33,145 nucleotides of DNA from Bulleidia sp. (GTDB taxonomy: Bacteria; Bacillota_I; Bacilli_A; Erysipelotrichales; Erysipelotrichaceae). The stretch is taken from positions 1-33,145 of the forward strand of contig JAEDEK010000005.1 of NCBI GenBank assembly GCA_016293365.1. Reading direction: 5' to 3'. Shown piece after piece: positions 23,540 to 31,104 of this stretch. Under the pieces are notes generated by a model. It was not told the origin of the DNA. It did not search any database and was given only the letters and a program-made list of their open reading frames with translations. The position numbers were made by a program, and so were the translations under genes. The number at the start of each line of letters is the position of its first letter. Position 1 is the first letter of the stretch.

Positions 23540-24190
23540 ATGAACATTCTTATTATGGGTCCTGCGGGTGCAGGTAAGGGCACAATGTCCGAAAGCATCC
23601 TCAGACAGTATGATATTCCTCATATTTCGACCGGTGACATGCTGAGAGAAAATGTCAGAAATCATACAAAGCTTGGCGAAGAGGCTAAATCCTATATGGA
23701 TGCCGGAAAACTTGTTCCGGATGATGTCATCAACGCTATGGTAGAAGACAGATTGAAACAGCAGGACTGTGAGAAAGGATATCTGCTGGATGGCTTCCCT
23801 CGTACTCTTGTACAGGCACAGGCATTCGAAAAGATTGAAGAATCCACAGGAAAGCATGTACAGTGTGTACTCGCGCTTGAAGTAGAATTTGACGCTCTGT
23901 GTGAAAGAATCACAGGACGCAGGGTCTGCCCGAAGTGTGGTGCAATCTATCATACAGCCACAAAACCATCCAAAATCGAAGGTGTATGCGATGTCTGCGG
24001 AGGCCCGCTGCAGCAGCGCAAGGATGACACAGTCGAACAGCTGAAAGTCAGAATGGATGAGTATGAAAAGAGTACAAAGCCTGTCATTGACTTCTATGAA
24101 GCAAGAGGTGTTGTAACACACATCGATGCTTCAAAGTCCAGAGACCTTGTATTCGCTCAGGTTCAGGAAACACTTGAGAAAATCAGATAA
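23540..24190 (+). CDS. adk: adenylate kinase, zinc-lid type
   Basis: Adenylate kinase balances ATP, ADP and AMP. The P-loop is GPAGAGKGT (7-15), a small departure from the usual GPPGAGKGT. STGDMLR (30-36) and DGFPRT bind AMP. The lid holds four cysteines (130, 133, 150, 153) as CPKC...CDVC, the zinc-binding form common in Gram-positives. It has 216 residues and follows secY by 32 bases with GGAGG. Downstream, where map and infA normally follow, a perfect hairpin appears instead. Confidence 0.98.
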   Translation: MNILIMGPAGAGKGTMSESILRQYDIPHISTGDMLRENVRNHTKLGEEAKSYMDAGKLVPDDVINAMVEDRLKQQDCEKGYLLDGFPRTLVQAQAFEKIEESTGKHVQCVLALEVEFDALCERITGRRVCPKCGAIYHTATKPSKIEGVCDVCGGPLQQRKDDTVEQLKVRMDEYEKSTKPVIDFYEARGVVTHIDASKSRDLVFAQVQETLEKIR

Positions 24191-24197
24191 GAAGTGA

Positions 24198-24224
24198 CTG
24201 AAGGGAGAACCTTTCTCCCTTCAG
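24198..24224 (+). terminator. perfect hairpin after adk, probable terminator
   Basis: CTGAAGGGAGA (24198-24208) and TCTCCCTTCAG (24214-24224) form a perfect 11-base stem with a five-base loop. The following GATCTCTTATATTT is only moderately T-rich, so termination may be partial, reducing rather than blocking read-through into the rpmJ group. Confidence 0.65.
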
Positions 24225-24356
24225 GATCTCTTATATTTAAAAGGAAACACGTCTACGTTTCTTGTAAAATCCGAATGCAGAGACATTCGCATTTTAAGAG
24301 GTTAAGTCTCCTTTTACTCCTGAACATTTTATTAATACGTAGGCAAAAATTTTTTA

Positions 24357-24385
24357 AAGACAGATCATATTTTTTCTGTTATAAT
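24357..24385 (+). promoter_or_regulatory. promoter of the rpmJ-rpsM-rpsK-rpoA-rplQ group
   Basis: A perfect TATAAT (24380-24385) lies 17 bases after AAGACA (24357-24362, four of six to TTGACA) in a very A/T-rich stretch. Transcription would start near 24392, and the GAGGAGG site of rpmJ follows directly. Confidence 0.75.
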
Positions 24386-24414
24386 AACGAATTGTCCGAG
24401 GAGGCAAATAGAAA

Positions 24415-24528
24415 ATGAAAGTTAGACCATCTGTAAAACCGATTTGTGATAAGTGCAGAGTCATCAAGCGCAATGGCGTTGTAATGGTAATCTGCGAAAA
24501 CCCTAAACATAAGCAGAGACAGGGTTAA
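24415..24528 (+). CDS. rpmJ: 50S ribosomal protein L36, zinc type
   Basis: This 37-residue gene encodes MKVRPSVKPICDKCRVIKRN and continues with VVMVICENPKHKQRQG. Cys11, Cys14, Cys27 and His32 make the zinc ribbon of the C+ form. L36 stabilises the 50S near the 23S rRNA central region. It starts behind GAGGAGG, 224 bases after adk, and leads a promoter-proximal group with rpsM 28 bases on. Confidence 0.98.
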   Translation: MKVRPSVKPICDKCRVIKRNGVVMVICENPKHKQRQG

Positions 24529-24556
24529 TTTAAGGAAAGGATAAGGAGAATAAACT

Positions 24557-24922
24557 ATGCCACGTTTTGCCGGTGTCGATATTCCTCGTAATAAAGTAAT
24601 TGGAGTATCTTTGACATATATTTATGGTATTGGCCCTACAACAGCCAAGAAGATTCTTGCTGCAGCAGGTGTTGATCCGGAAACAAGAACAAACGACCTG
24701 ACGGATGAACAGGAAACAGCAATCCGTAACCAGATCGATTCCATCAAGACTGAAGGTGACCTTCGTCGTGAAACAGCGCTGAATATCAAGCGTCTGATGG
24801 AAATCGGCTGCTACCGCGGTATGCGTCATAGAAGAGGACTGCCTGTTCGTGGCCAGCGTACAAAGACAAACGCTCGTACAAGAAAAGGACCACGTCGTAC
24901 AGTCGCTAACAAGAAGAAGTAA
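24557..24922 (+). CDS. rpsM: 30S ribosomal protein S13
   Basis: S13 lies at the top of the 30S head and makes bridges to L5. MPRFAGVDIPRNKVIGVSLTYIYGIG starts it, and the basic tail YRGMRHRRGLPVRGQRTKTNARTRKGPRR follows. Its 121 residues are standard. GATAAGGAG precedes the ATG at 24557. Confidence 0.98.
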   Translation: MPRFAGVDIPRNKVIGVSLTYIYGIGPTTAKKILAAAGVDPETRTNDLTDEQETAIRNQIDSIKTEGDLRRETALNIKRLMEIGCYRGMRHRRGLPVRGQRTKTNARTRKGPRRTVANKKK

Positions 24923-24934
24923 GGAGGAACACTC

Positions 24935-25336
24935 ATGGCAGGTAATAACAAGAAAAAGGCCGTTGTTCGTAAGAAGAAGGTCAAGAGAAACGTCGCCAAG
25001 GGCGTCGCTCATATCCATTCAACATTCAATAACACAATCGTTACTATTTCTGATGAAGCAGGTAACGTTATTTCCTGGAGCTCTGCAGGTGCTTTAGGTT
25101 ACAAGGGCTCCCGTAAGTCCACACCATATGTTGCTCAGCTTTGTGCAGAAGCTGCAGCTAAGGCAGCAGTTCAGCAGGGGCTGAAGTCTGTTGAAGTAAA
25201 CGTTAAGGGTCCTGGTGCAGGTCGTGAATCTGCTGTACGTTCTCTGCAGGTTGCAGGTCTGGAAATTACAGCAATCAACGATGTAACACCAATTCCTCAT
25301 AACGGATGCCGTCCACCTAAGAAACCACGTGGATAA
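24935..25336 (+). CDS. rpsK: 30S ribosomal protein S11
   Basis: S11 forms part of the platform near the E-site mRNA. HIHSTFNNTIVTISDEAGNVISWSSAG (26-52) and KGPGAGRESAVRSLQ are diagnostic, and the protein ends GCRPPKKPRG as usual. It has 133 residues and starts 12 bases after rpsM with AAGGAGG. Confidence 0.98.
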   Translation: MAGNNKKKAVVRKKKVKRNVAKGVAHIHSTFNNTIVTISDEAGNVISWSSAGALGYKGSRKSTPYVAQLCAEAAAKAAVQQGLKSVEVNVKGPGAGRESAVRSLQVAGLEITAINDVTPIPHNGCRPPKKPRG

Positions 25337-25359
25337 TCAAACAAGAACAGGAGGATTGT

Positions 25360-26319
25360 ATGCAGAAATTTGAACGCGCCGATTTTGAAGTAGCAGAATA
25401 TGTAGATTCTGAAAACTACGGTAAATTTGTCCTGTCTCCATTAGAGAGAGGTTTTGGTACAACAATCGGGAATGCGCTCCGCAGGGTCCTGCTTTCCTCC
25501 CTTCCTGGAGCTGCCGTTTTCTCGATCAAGGTAGATGGTGTTTACCATGAATTTACAACGATCTCTGGTGTAAGAGAAGACGTTTCCATGATCATCTTGA
25601 ATCTCAAGAAACTGGTCATGAAGATCGAAGACGACGAAGTCTATGATCTGCAGATCTCCGCTAAGGGACCATGCACGATCACAGCTGGAGATATTATCTG
25701 TCCAGCACAGGTTGAGATTCTGAATAAGGATCTGGAAATTGCACATCTTGAAAAGGATGTCAGCCTTGAAATGGAACTGAAGGCTAAAAATGGTCGTGGT
25801 TACATTTCAGCCGATATCAACAAGCGTATGAATCAGGGTAATTCTCAGGGAATTGGAACGGTTTATACAGACTCCATTTTCACACCAATCACAAAGGTTG
25901 CCTACAATGTTGAACCGACACGTGTAGGTGAAAACGTTAAGTATGATTCCTGTGTTATGGAAATCTGGACAGATGGTTCCATCAATCCGCAGAAGGCTCT
26001 TGCTCTTGCAGCTAAAATCCTGATTGACCATCTTGACATTGTTGCCAACATCAATGATGAAGTGATGAACATGGAAAATGTCATGAAGCAGGGTAATACA
26101 GAATCTACAAATAAGGGTACTCAGATGATGATCGAGGATCTTGATCTGTCTGTACGCTCTTATAACTGTCTGAAGCGTGCTGGTATCGCAACAGTTGAAG
26201 AACTGACACAGAAGACTGAGGAAGAAATGATGAGAGTCAGAAACCTCGGTAAGAAATCTCTGAAAGAGGTTAAGGATAAGCTGATTGACCTTGGTCTTGG
26301 CTTCAAATCCTTTGAATAA
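25360..26319 (+). CDS. rpoA: RNA polymerase alpha subunit
   Basis: Alpha dimerises to start core polymerase assembly and contacts UP elements and activators through its C-terminal domain. The N-terminal domain shows FVLSPLERGFGTTIGNALRRVLLSSLPG (26-53). After a linker near residue 235, the C-terminal domain has LDLSVRSYNCLKRAGIATVEEL and NLGKKSLKEVKDKL. Length is 319 residues. It is cotranscribed with rpsK upstream and rplQ, 14 bases downstream. Confidence 0.98.
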   Translation: MQKFERADFEVAEYVDSENYGKFVLSPLERGFGTTIGNALRRVLLSSLPGAAVFSIKVDGVYHEFTTISGVREDVSMIILNLKKLVMKIEDDEVYDLQISAKGPCTITAGDIICPAQVEILNKDLEIAHLEKDVSLEMELKAKNGRGYISADINKRMNQGNSQGIGTVYTDSIFTPITKVAYNVEPTRVGENVKYDSCVMEIWTDGSINPQKALALAAKILIDHLDIVANINDEVMNMENVMKQGNTESTNKGTQMMIEDLDLSVRSYNCLKRAGIATVEELTQKTEEEMMRVRNLGKKSLKEVKDKLIDLGLGFKSFE

Positions 26320-26333
26320 CTGGAGGAACGTAT

Positions 26334-26696
26334 ATGTGGAATCGTAAGTTTGGTAGAAACGCTGATCATCGTAAGGCTATGTTAAGAAATCTCGCTACTT
26401 CTGTCATCATGTATGGCAAGGTTGAGACAACTTATGCAAAAGCTATGGATATGCGTTCTGTAGTAGATGAATTAATCACTCTCGGTAAGAGAGGTGATCT
26501 GTCCGCTCGTCGTCAGGCAGCTGCATTCATTCGTAATGTAGTAGCTGATGAAAAGACACAGCAGACAGTACTGCAGAAGCTGTTCTCCGATGTAGCTCCA
26601 AAGTATGCTGATCGTAACGGCGGATACACAAGAGTTGTTAAGACTGGTGTCCGTAAGGGTGATGCTGCTCCGATGGCTTACATCGAACTGGTATAA
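26334..26696 (+). CDS. rplQ: 50S ribosomal protein L17
   Basis: L17 sits at the tunnel exit and closes this operon. The sequence RKFGRNADHRKAMLRNLATSVIMYGKVETTYAKA and the ending GGYTRVVKTGVRKGDAAPMAYIELV are diagnostic. It opens MWNRKFGR instead of the more frequent M-xx-RKLGR. The 120 residues are normal. A terminator follows 19 bases after the stop. Confidence 0.98.
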   Translation: MWNRKFGRNADHRKAMLRNLATSVIMYGKVETTYAKAMDMRSVVDELITLGKRGDLSARRQAAAFIRNVVADEKTQQTVLQKLFSDVAPKYADRNGGYTRVVKTGVRKGDAAPMAYIELV

Positions 26697-26715
26697 TCAG
26701 TAGAGGATGAATGAA

Positions 26716-26744
26716 AAGACACGATGCAGTATCGTGCCTTTTTT
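26716..26744. terminator. two-way terminator between rplQ and the RpiR-type gene
   Basis: CACGAT (26720-26725) pairs with ATCGTG (26731-26736), extended by AAG and CTT, and is followed by a T-run to 26744 on the plus strand. On the minus strand the same stem is followed by TCTTTTC, so it can also end the converging regulator gene. Confidence 0.85.
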
Positions 26745-26762
26745 GTATTTCCGGGGAAATTT

Positions 26763-27587
26763 TCAGTCAATTGTTTTCTGCGAAAACTCCCGATAGTTAA
26801 GTACATACATCCTTGAATACAGTATGTTGAGAAAGTAGTCCATACACGCCTGAGAAAAGAATGTTGATATGCGATGATATTTCTGCTCTTTTGCAGGGAT
26901 AACAAGAACTACGTCACTCAACCGCGCTAGTGGAGATGATCCGTTTCCAGTAATTGAGACGATTCTTACGCCGTTTCGTTTCAGAATTTTTGTTGTGGTA
27001 AGTGTAGGATTTGTTGATCCTGAATAACTCAATATCAGTGCAGCATCATCTCTTGTAAGAGTATCTGCCTGATGATTCTGTTCTCCATATACCGGTGTTG
27101 CCAGAAAGTGAATCCCGAGTCTCATCATACGGGTCTGAAATGCAAGTCCTGCAAGATATGCATCGCCGATCCCAAACAGCGCTTTATACCGGGCATTCAG
27201 GAGCATTTCTGCAGCTTTGTTCATGTCGGCTGTATTCAGCATTCTTCGCGCTTCATTGAGTGACTGATCCGTAATCTTTTTCAGGCTGTTGGCAATCTCC
27301 ATGGTAGAACTGTCTGGATGGAATGGAAAGCTCGGATCCAGAAGATCACTGTCGTTTTCGGTTGTATCAATCTCTCTTGTTAATGAGATCTTCAGCTGTT
27401 TATAGCCGGACAGGCCGATTCTCTGGCATAAGCGCATGACTGCTGTAGAAGATGTATAGGTCTTCTGGGCAAGCTGCTGGATGGACATTTCTACCACTTC
27501 ATCCTTATGGCTGAGAATGTAGTCGGCGATCGTGATATCTGTTGTGGAAAAATTCACTCTTTCTTTCAGCTGATTCAGTATGTTCAT
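26763..27587 (-). CDS. RpiR/MurR-family transcriptional regulator
   Basis: The 274-residue protein has an N-terminal helix-turn-helix of the RpiR type (residues about 1-75; YILSHKDEVVEMSIQQLAQ, SSTAVMRLCQRIGLSGY) and a C-terminal SIS phosphosugar-binding domain (FGIGDAYLAG near 135, LILSYSGSTNPT, IVSITGNGSSPLARLSDVVLVIP). Such proteins sense phosphorylated sugars. It is divergent from a family 4 6-phospho-glycosidase gene, its likely target. I start it at the ATG at 27587 because the domain begins there, although the frame is open upstream to 27938 and no Shine-Dalgarno is visible. A TACAAT box ends only seven bases before that ATG, so the mRNA could be leaderless. Confidence 0.9.
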   Translation of the reverse strand: MNILNQLKERVNFSTTDITIADYILSHKDEVVEMSIQQLAQKTYTSSTAVMRLCQRIGLSGYKQLKISLTREIDTTENDSDLLDPSFPFHPDSSTMEIANSLKKITDQSLNEARRMLNTADMNKAAEMLLNARYKALFGIGDAYLAGLAFQTRMMRLGIHFLATPVYGEQNHQADTLTRDDAALILSYSGSTNPTLTTTKILKRNGVRIVSITGNGSSPLARLSDVVLVIPAKEQKYHRISTFFSQACMDYFLNILYSRMYVLNYREFSQKTID

Positions 27588-27593
27588 GTCTCT

Positions 27594-27674
27594 ATTGTAA
27601 CAGAATTCCGGAAAAACAGGGAAAATCCGAAGAATTTCCGGAACTTTATTCCGCCTTATGGAAAAGGTATTTCC
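27594..27674. promoter_or_regulatory. divergent control region with repeated palindromes
   Basis: TTCCGGAAA (27606-27614) and TTTCCGGAA (27635-27643) are inverted copies, each containing the palindrome TTCCGGAA. A further repeat, GGAAA-AGGTA-TTTCC (27660-27674), lies closer to the glycosidase gene. The minus-strand TACAAT (27599-27594) is a candidate -10 for the regulator. These repeats are the best candidates for binding sites of the RpiR-type protein on both promoters. Confidence 0.6.
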
Positions 27675-27725
27675 TTTGCCATTCCATTCATGTATTCTAA
27701 GAATGCTCAAAGGAGAAAGATAAAA

Positions 27726-29123
27726 ATGACAGAAAACAAGGGCGTAAAGATCGTTACGATTGGTGGTGGCTCCAGCTACACACCTGAACTCATGCAGGGT
27801 TTCATCAAGAGATATGAAACACTTCCGATTCGTGAAATCTGGCTGGTAGACATTCCGGAAGGAGAAGAAAAACTGAACATTGTCGGTGCTCTGGCACAGA
27901 GAATGTGGGACGCTTCTCCATATGATGTCAAGGTTCATCTGACACTGGATCGTCGCGAAGCTCTGAAGGATGCAGACTTCGTTACAACACAGTTCCGTGT
28001 TGGTCTGCTGAATGCTCGTATCAAGGATGAAAGAATCCCATTAAGCCATGGTCAGCTCGGCCAGGAAACAAATGGCGCTGGCGGAATGTTCAAGCTTCTG
28101 AGAACTGCACCAGTCATCAAGGCAATTGTTGAAGATATGAAGGAACTGTGCCCAAATGCGTGGCTCATCAACTTCACAAATCCATCTGGTATGATCACTG
28201 AAACAGTTATCAGACAGTGCGGATGGAAGAGATGCATTGGCCTGTGCAACGTTCCGGTTAACATCATGCTCCAGGAACCTGAAATGCTCGGTAAGAAGCC
28301 TGAAGATCTGACATATGAATTCGGCGGTCTGAACCACTTCCACTTCCACCGTGTATTCGATGGTAAGACAGGCGAAAACCTGACACACGAAGTTGCACGT
28401 AAGATGATGGAAGACGACAAGTCCAACATGCAGAACATCGCAAACGAAAAGTTCCTGCTGGATCAGCTGCTCTCTATGGACTGCCTGCCATGTGGATACC
28501 ACAGATATTACTATCTGACAGACGAAATGATGAAGAAGGAACTCGAAGAATTCGGCAAGCATGAAACACGTGCTGAAAGTGTAAAGGCTGTTGAGGCTGA
28601 ACTGTTCGAACTCTATAAGGATCCTAATCTTCATGAAATGCCTGAACTGCTGAAGAAGCGTGGTGGTAAGTACTACAGTGATGCAGCCTGCGAAACAATC
28701 AACTCCATCTACAACAATGCAGGTACAGTCATGGTAGTATCTACTGAAAACAGAGGCGCATTACCGGATCTGCCAGCCGATGCAATCGTAGAAGTTTCTG
28801 CAAGAATCACACGTCATGGTGCTGAACCGATCGCATTCGGTCATATGGAACCAGCTGTTCGTGGTATGGTTCAGATCATGAAGGCTATGGAAGAAACAAT
28901 CATCGAAGCTGCTCTGACAGGCAACTATAATAAGGCTCTGGAAGCATTCCAGATCAACCCTCTTGTCAGACATGGCAAGTGTGCTCAGGAACTGCTGGAT
29001 GAAATGCTGGTGGCTCATAAGAAGTATCTGCCTGCATTTGCTGAAAAGATTGCTGAACTGGAAGCACGTGGTGTTACTGTTCAGGATGAAACAGCAAGAA
29101 AGCTCTGCGAAGAAGGTCTCTGA
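27726..29123 (+). CDS. family 4 glycosidase, probable 6-phospho-beta-glucosidase
   Basis: GH4 enzymes hydrolyse phosphorylated disaccharides delivered by a phosphotransferase system, using NAD and a divalent metal by a redox mechanism. The NAD loop is IVTIGGGSSYTPEL (9-22), and FTNPSGMITE is the family core. The metal-site Cys174 (GLCNVPVN) and His204 (GLNHFHF) are present. Valine replaces the metal-adjacent residue sometimes seen after CNxP. It has 465 residues from the ATG at 27726, which follows AAAGGAG; longer upstream reading has no such support. The beta-glucosidase (CelF/LicH-like) label is by resemblance. No PTS genes lie nearby, and the divergent RpiR-type gene probably controls it. 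Confidence 0.92.
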   Translation: MTENKGVKIVTIGGGSSYTPELMQGFIKRYETLPIREIWLVDIPEGEEKLNIVGALAQRMWDASPYDVKVHLTLDRREALKDADFVTTQFRVGLLNARIKDERIPLSHGQLGQETNGAGGMFKLLRTAPVIKAIVEDMKELCPNAWLINFTNPSGMITETVIRQCGWKRCIGLCNVPVNIMLQEPEMLGKKPEDLTYEFGGLNHFHFHRVFDGKTGENLTHEVARKMMEDDKSNMQNIANEKFLLDQLLSMDCLPCGYHRYYYLTDEMMKKELEEFGKHETRAESVKAVEAELFELYKDPNLHEMPELLKKRGGKYYSDAACETINSIYNNAGTVMVVSTENRGALPDLPADAIVEVSARITRHGAEPIAFGHMEPAVRGMVQIMKAMEETIIEAALTGNYNKALEAFQINPLVRHGKCAQELLDEMLVAHKKYLPAFAEKIAELEARGVTVQDETARKLCEEGL

Positions 29124-29134
29124 TCTATTCGATC

Positions 29135-29167
29135 AAAAGCGTAGTGTATCTGATGCTACGCTTTTTT
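29135..29167 (+). terminator. terminator of the GH4 gene
   Basis: AAAAGCGTAG (29135-29144) pairs perfectly with CTACGCTTTT (29156-29165) around an 11-base loop and runs into TTTTTT, 11 bases after the stop. Confidence 0.9.
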
Positions 29168-29262
29168 ATGTCATAATGAAAAACATTCAATCATGGCTGA
29201 ATTATGATCATTAATGATGGAAATCAGTCAGTCTTTACAATACAGATAATGGAAACAGAACA

Positions 29263-29308
29263 ACGACAGGTACAAAGGGTGTATTCCTCTTACATACCTG
29301 TCGTTTTT
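29263..29308 (+). terminator. orphan terminator-like hairpin
   Basis: ACGACAGGTA (29263-29272) pairs perfectly with TACCTGTCGT (29295-29304), followed by TTTT. No gene ends just before it: the GH4 transcript already has its own terminator at 29135. It may close a short RNA or be left over from a lost gene. A TACAAT box at 29236-29241 is the only promoter hint. Confidence 0.7.
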
Positions 29309-29424
29309 GGGATATGAACAGTATTGTTTATTTGAGAAGAATCGGAAAGAATATCAGTCTTCGATGACAGAAGGAATCATATTCTCGATTGCATTGCACA
29401 ATTGAGGATGACGGATGACAAAGT
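29309..29424. other. spacer before the decayed ydj-like locus
   Basis: No gene or RNA recognised. The N-terminal SPFH domain that should precede the following fragment is absent here in all three forward frames. Confidence 0.4.
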
Positions 29425-29853
29425 GCACGAGGTGTCACCATCCAGAATATCGCACTGAATCCGATCAGCCTGAATCCGGAAGACATGCAGAAGATTCAGG
29501 AAATGGAAGATGCTGCAACCATCGGTTCCAGCACTGCCATGATGGCTGGCCGTATGACAAATGCAACTGCTTCCGCTATGAATACTGCTGCCGGCAATAC
29601 TTCTGGTGCATCTGCTACCGGTAACTTCTGCCGTGAGTGCGGTACGCCAAAACCTGTACAGAGTGCAGGTTGGACATGTTCCTGTGGAACTGCAGTTGAA
29701 GGCAATTTCTGCCCGAACTATGGGGCAAAAAAGCCGTTGAAAGTGCCACTGTATCGTTGTAATAAGTGCGGCTGGGAACCAAAAGATCTGAAGAATCCGC
29801 CTCGGCTCTGACCGGAATGCGGCGATCCTTTTAACGAAAATGACATGCAGTAA
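29425..29853 (+). pseudogene. C-terminal fragment of an SPFH/zinc-ribbon protein (YdjI-like)
   Basis: From 29425 the frame reads RGVTIQNIALNPISLNPEDM, the end of an SPFH domain, then KIQEMEDAATIGSS and an Ala/Gly/Met linker. A train of zinc ribbons follows (CREC, CSCG, CPNY, CNKCG, PECG). The N-terminal two thirds are missing, with a TGA in frame just upstream. CPNYG has lost a cysteine to tyrosine. An in-frame TGA (29809-29811) stands where the cysteine before PECG is expected, and the frame then continues to the TAA at 29851. In Bacillus the relative is YdjI, encoded beside ydjG and ydjH, whose counterparts follow here. Judged decayed. Confidence 0.85.
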
Positions 29854-29873
29854 AGCTGCAGGAGGTGAGCGTT

Positions 29874-30955
29874 TTGACAGTGTTACAGGAATATAAGTGT
29901 CCATGTTGTACGGACGCTCTGACCTTTGACAGCACACTTCAGAAGAAGAAGTGCCCGTATTGTGGATCTGAAATTGATGTGGAGAGTCTGACAGGGCTGG
30001 ACAAAGATCTGAATCATGAGCCGGCATCGGATACCGGAAGGAGCGATCTGCGTGGTAATGTATGGCGAAAGGAAGATGGGCTGAGTATCTATGTCTGCAG
30101 ATCCTGCGGAGGTGAGATCATCGGTGATGATACAACTGCAGCAGACTCATGACCTTATTGTGGAAATCCTGTGGTCATGATGGGAAAACTGTCCGGTAGT
30201 ATGAAATCGGATCTGGTGATCCCGTTCAAGTTGAATAAAAAGGCGGCTGTGGCTGAACTGAAAAAAAACTATGGTGGAAAGCGGCTGCTTCCTAAGGTAT
30301 TCAAGGATGAGAATCATATTGACGAAGTCAAGGGGATCTATGTACCGTTCTGTCTGTTTGACGTCAATGTGGAAGCGGATGTCCGCTATGAGGCTACCCG
30401 ACAGAGGCATTATAGTGACAGAAAAAGCGATTATACTGAGACCAGTTATTACCAGGTGGACCGAAGAAATACCATCGCGGTCCGGGATATCCCTGTTGAT
30501 GGTTCTTCAAAAATGGCTGATGATATCATGGAATCCATCGAACCATTTGATTATTCTCAGGCAGTACCATTTCAGACTGCGTATCTGGCAGGATATCTGG
30601 CGGAAAAATATGATATCGATGCGCAGGAAAGCAGGCATCGTGCCAATGCGAGTATCAAAAAGAGCGTGGAGATTTCCTTTGCCGAAACAGTCGAAGGTTA
30701 TTCTTCCGTGGTTGCAAAGGAATCAGATACCCGCATACTGTCCGCCAGAGCAAAATATGCCCTGCTTCCTGTGTGGTATCTGCATACCTCATGGAAAGAA
30801 AACAAATACGTCTTTGCCATGAATGACCAGACAGGCAGGCTGGTGGGTGATCTTCCGCTTGATAAGGCAAAAGCTAGAAGATGGTTTTGGGACTGACGCT
30901 ACTGTTCACAGGTTCAATATACGGTATTTTCTGGCTTTTGCGGCAGATCCTGTAA
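29874..30955 (+). pseudogene. zinc-ribbon membrane protein gene, YdjG-like, with in-frame TGA and C-terminal frameshift
   Basis: The TTG at 29874 lies eight bases after AGGAGG. The frame starts TVLQEYKCPCC and KKCPYCGSE (zinc ribbon 1), then YVCRSCGGEI. At 30150-30152 a TGA replaces the cysteine expected in S-C-PYCGNP, the partner knuckle. The same frame stays open for 247 codons to a TGA at 30894. Together they give about 340 residues, the size of B. subtilis YdjG. Deleting one G in the GGG run at 30889-30891 hides a C-terminal membrane helix: the shifted frame reads GLTLLFTGSIYGIFWLL to the TAA at 30953. One nonsense codon and one frameshift suggest a pseudogene, though recoding of the TGA cannot be excluded by eye. 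Confidence 0.85.
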
Positions 30956-30967
30956 AAGGAGGCAGAT

Positions 30968-31104
30968 ATGAAAAAGAAACTGAAATGGATTCTCTGCCTT
31001 CTGGGCATTTTCCTGTTCATACTGATTTCAGTCTCTGCAACCGGATCTGCGCCTCTTCTTGTGGATCATGCGGACTTACTGACGGACAGTGAAGAACAGA
31101 ATGC
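30968..31104 (+). pseudogene. N-terminal fragment of a TPM-domain protein (YdjH-like)
   Basis: Behind AAAGGAGG the ATG at 30968 opens a signal peptide or membrane anchor (MKKKLKWILCLLGIFLF to SATGSA), then PLLVDHADLLTDSEEQNAL, the start of a TPM (phosphatase/repair) domain. Homology stops at about 31104, where foreign sequence begins; the frame runs on to a TGA at 31172. More than three quarters of the expected protein is missing. Its place after the YdjG-like gene matches the Bacillus order. Confidence 0.85.

Noticed and set aside
27507..27725. N-terminal extension of the GH4 protein
   Set aside because: The sequence is promoter and operator DNA; AAAGGAG and the NAD-binding loop fix the start at 27726.
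27588..27938. N-terminal extension of the RpiR-type protein
   Set aside because: The extra residues overlap the start of the divergent GH4 gene and its ribosome binding site and do not resemble the family; the domain begins at the ATG at 27587.
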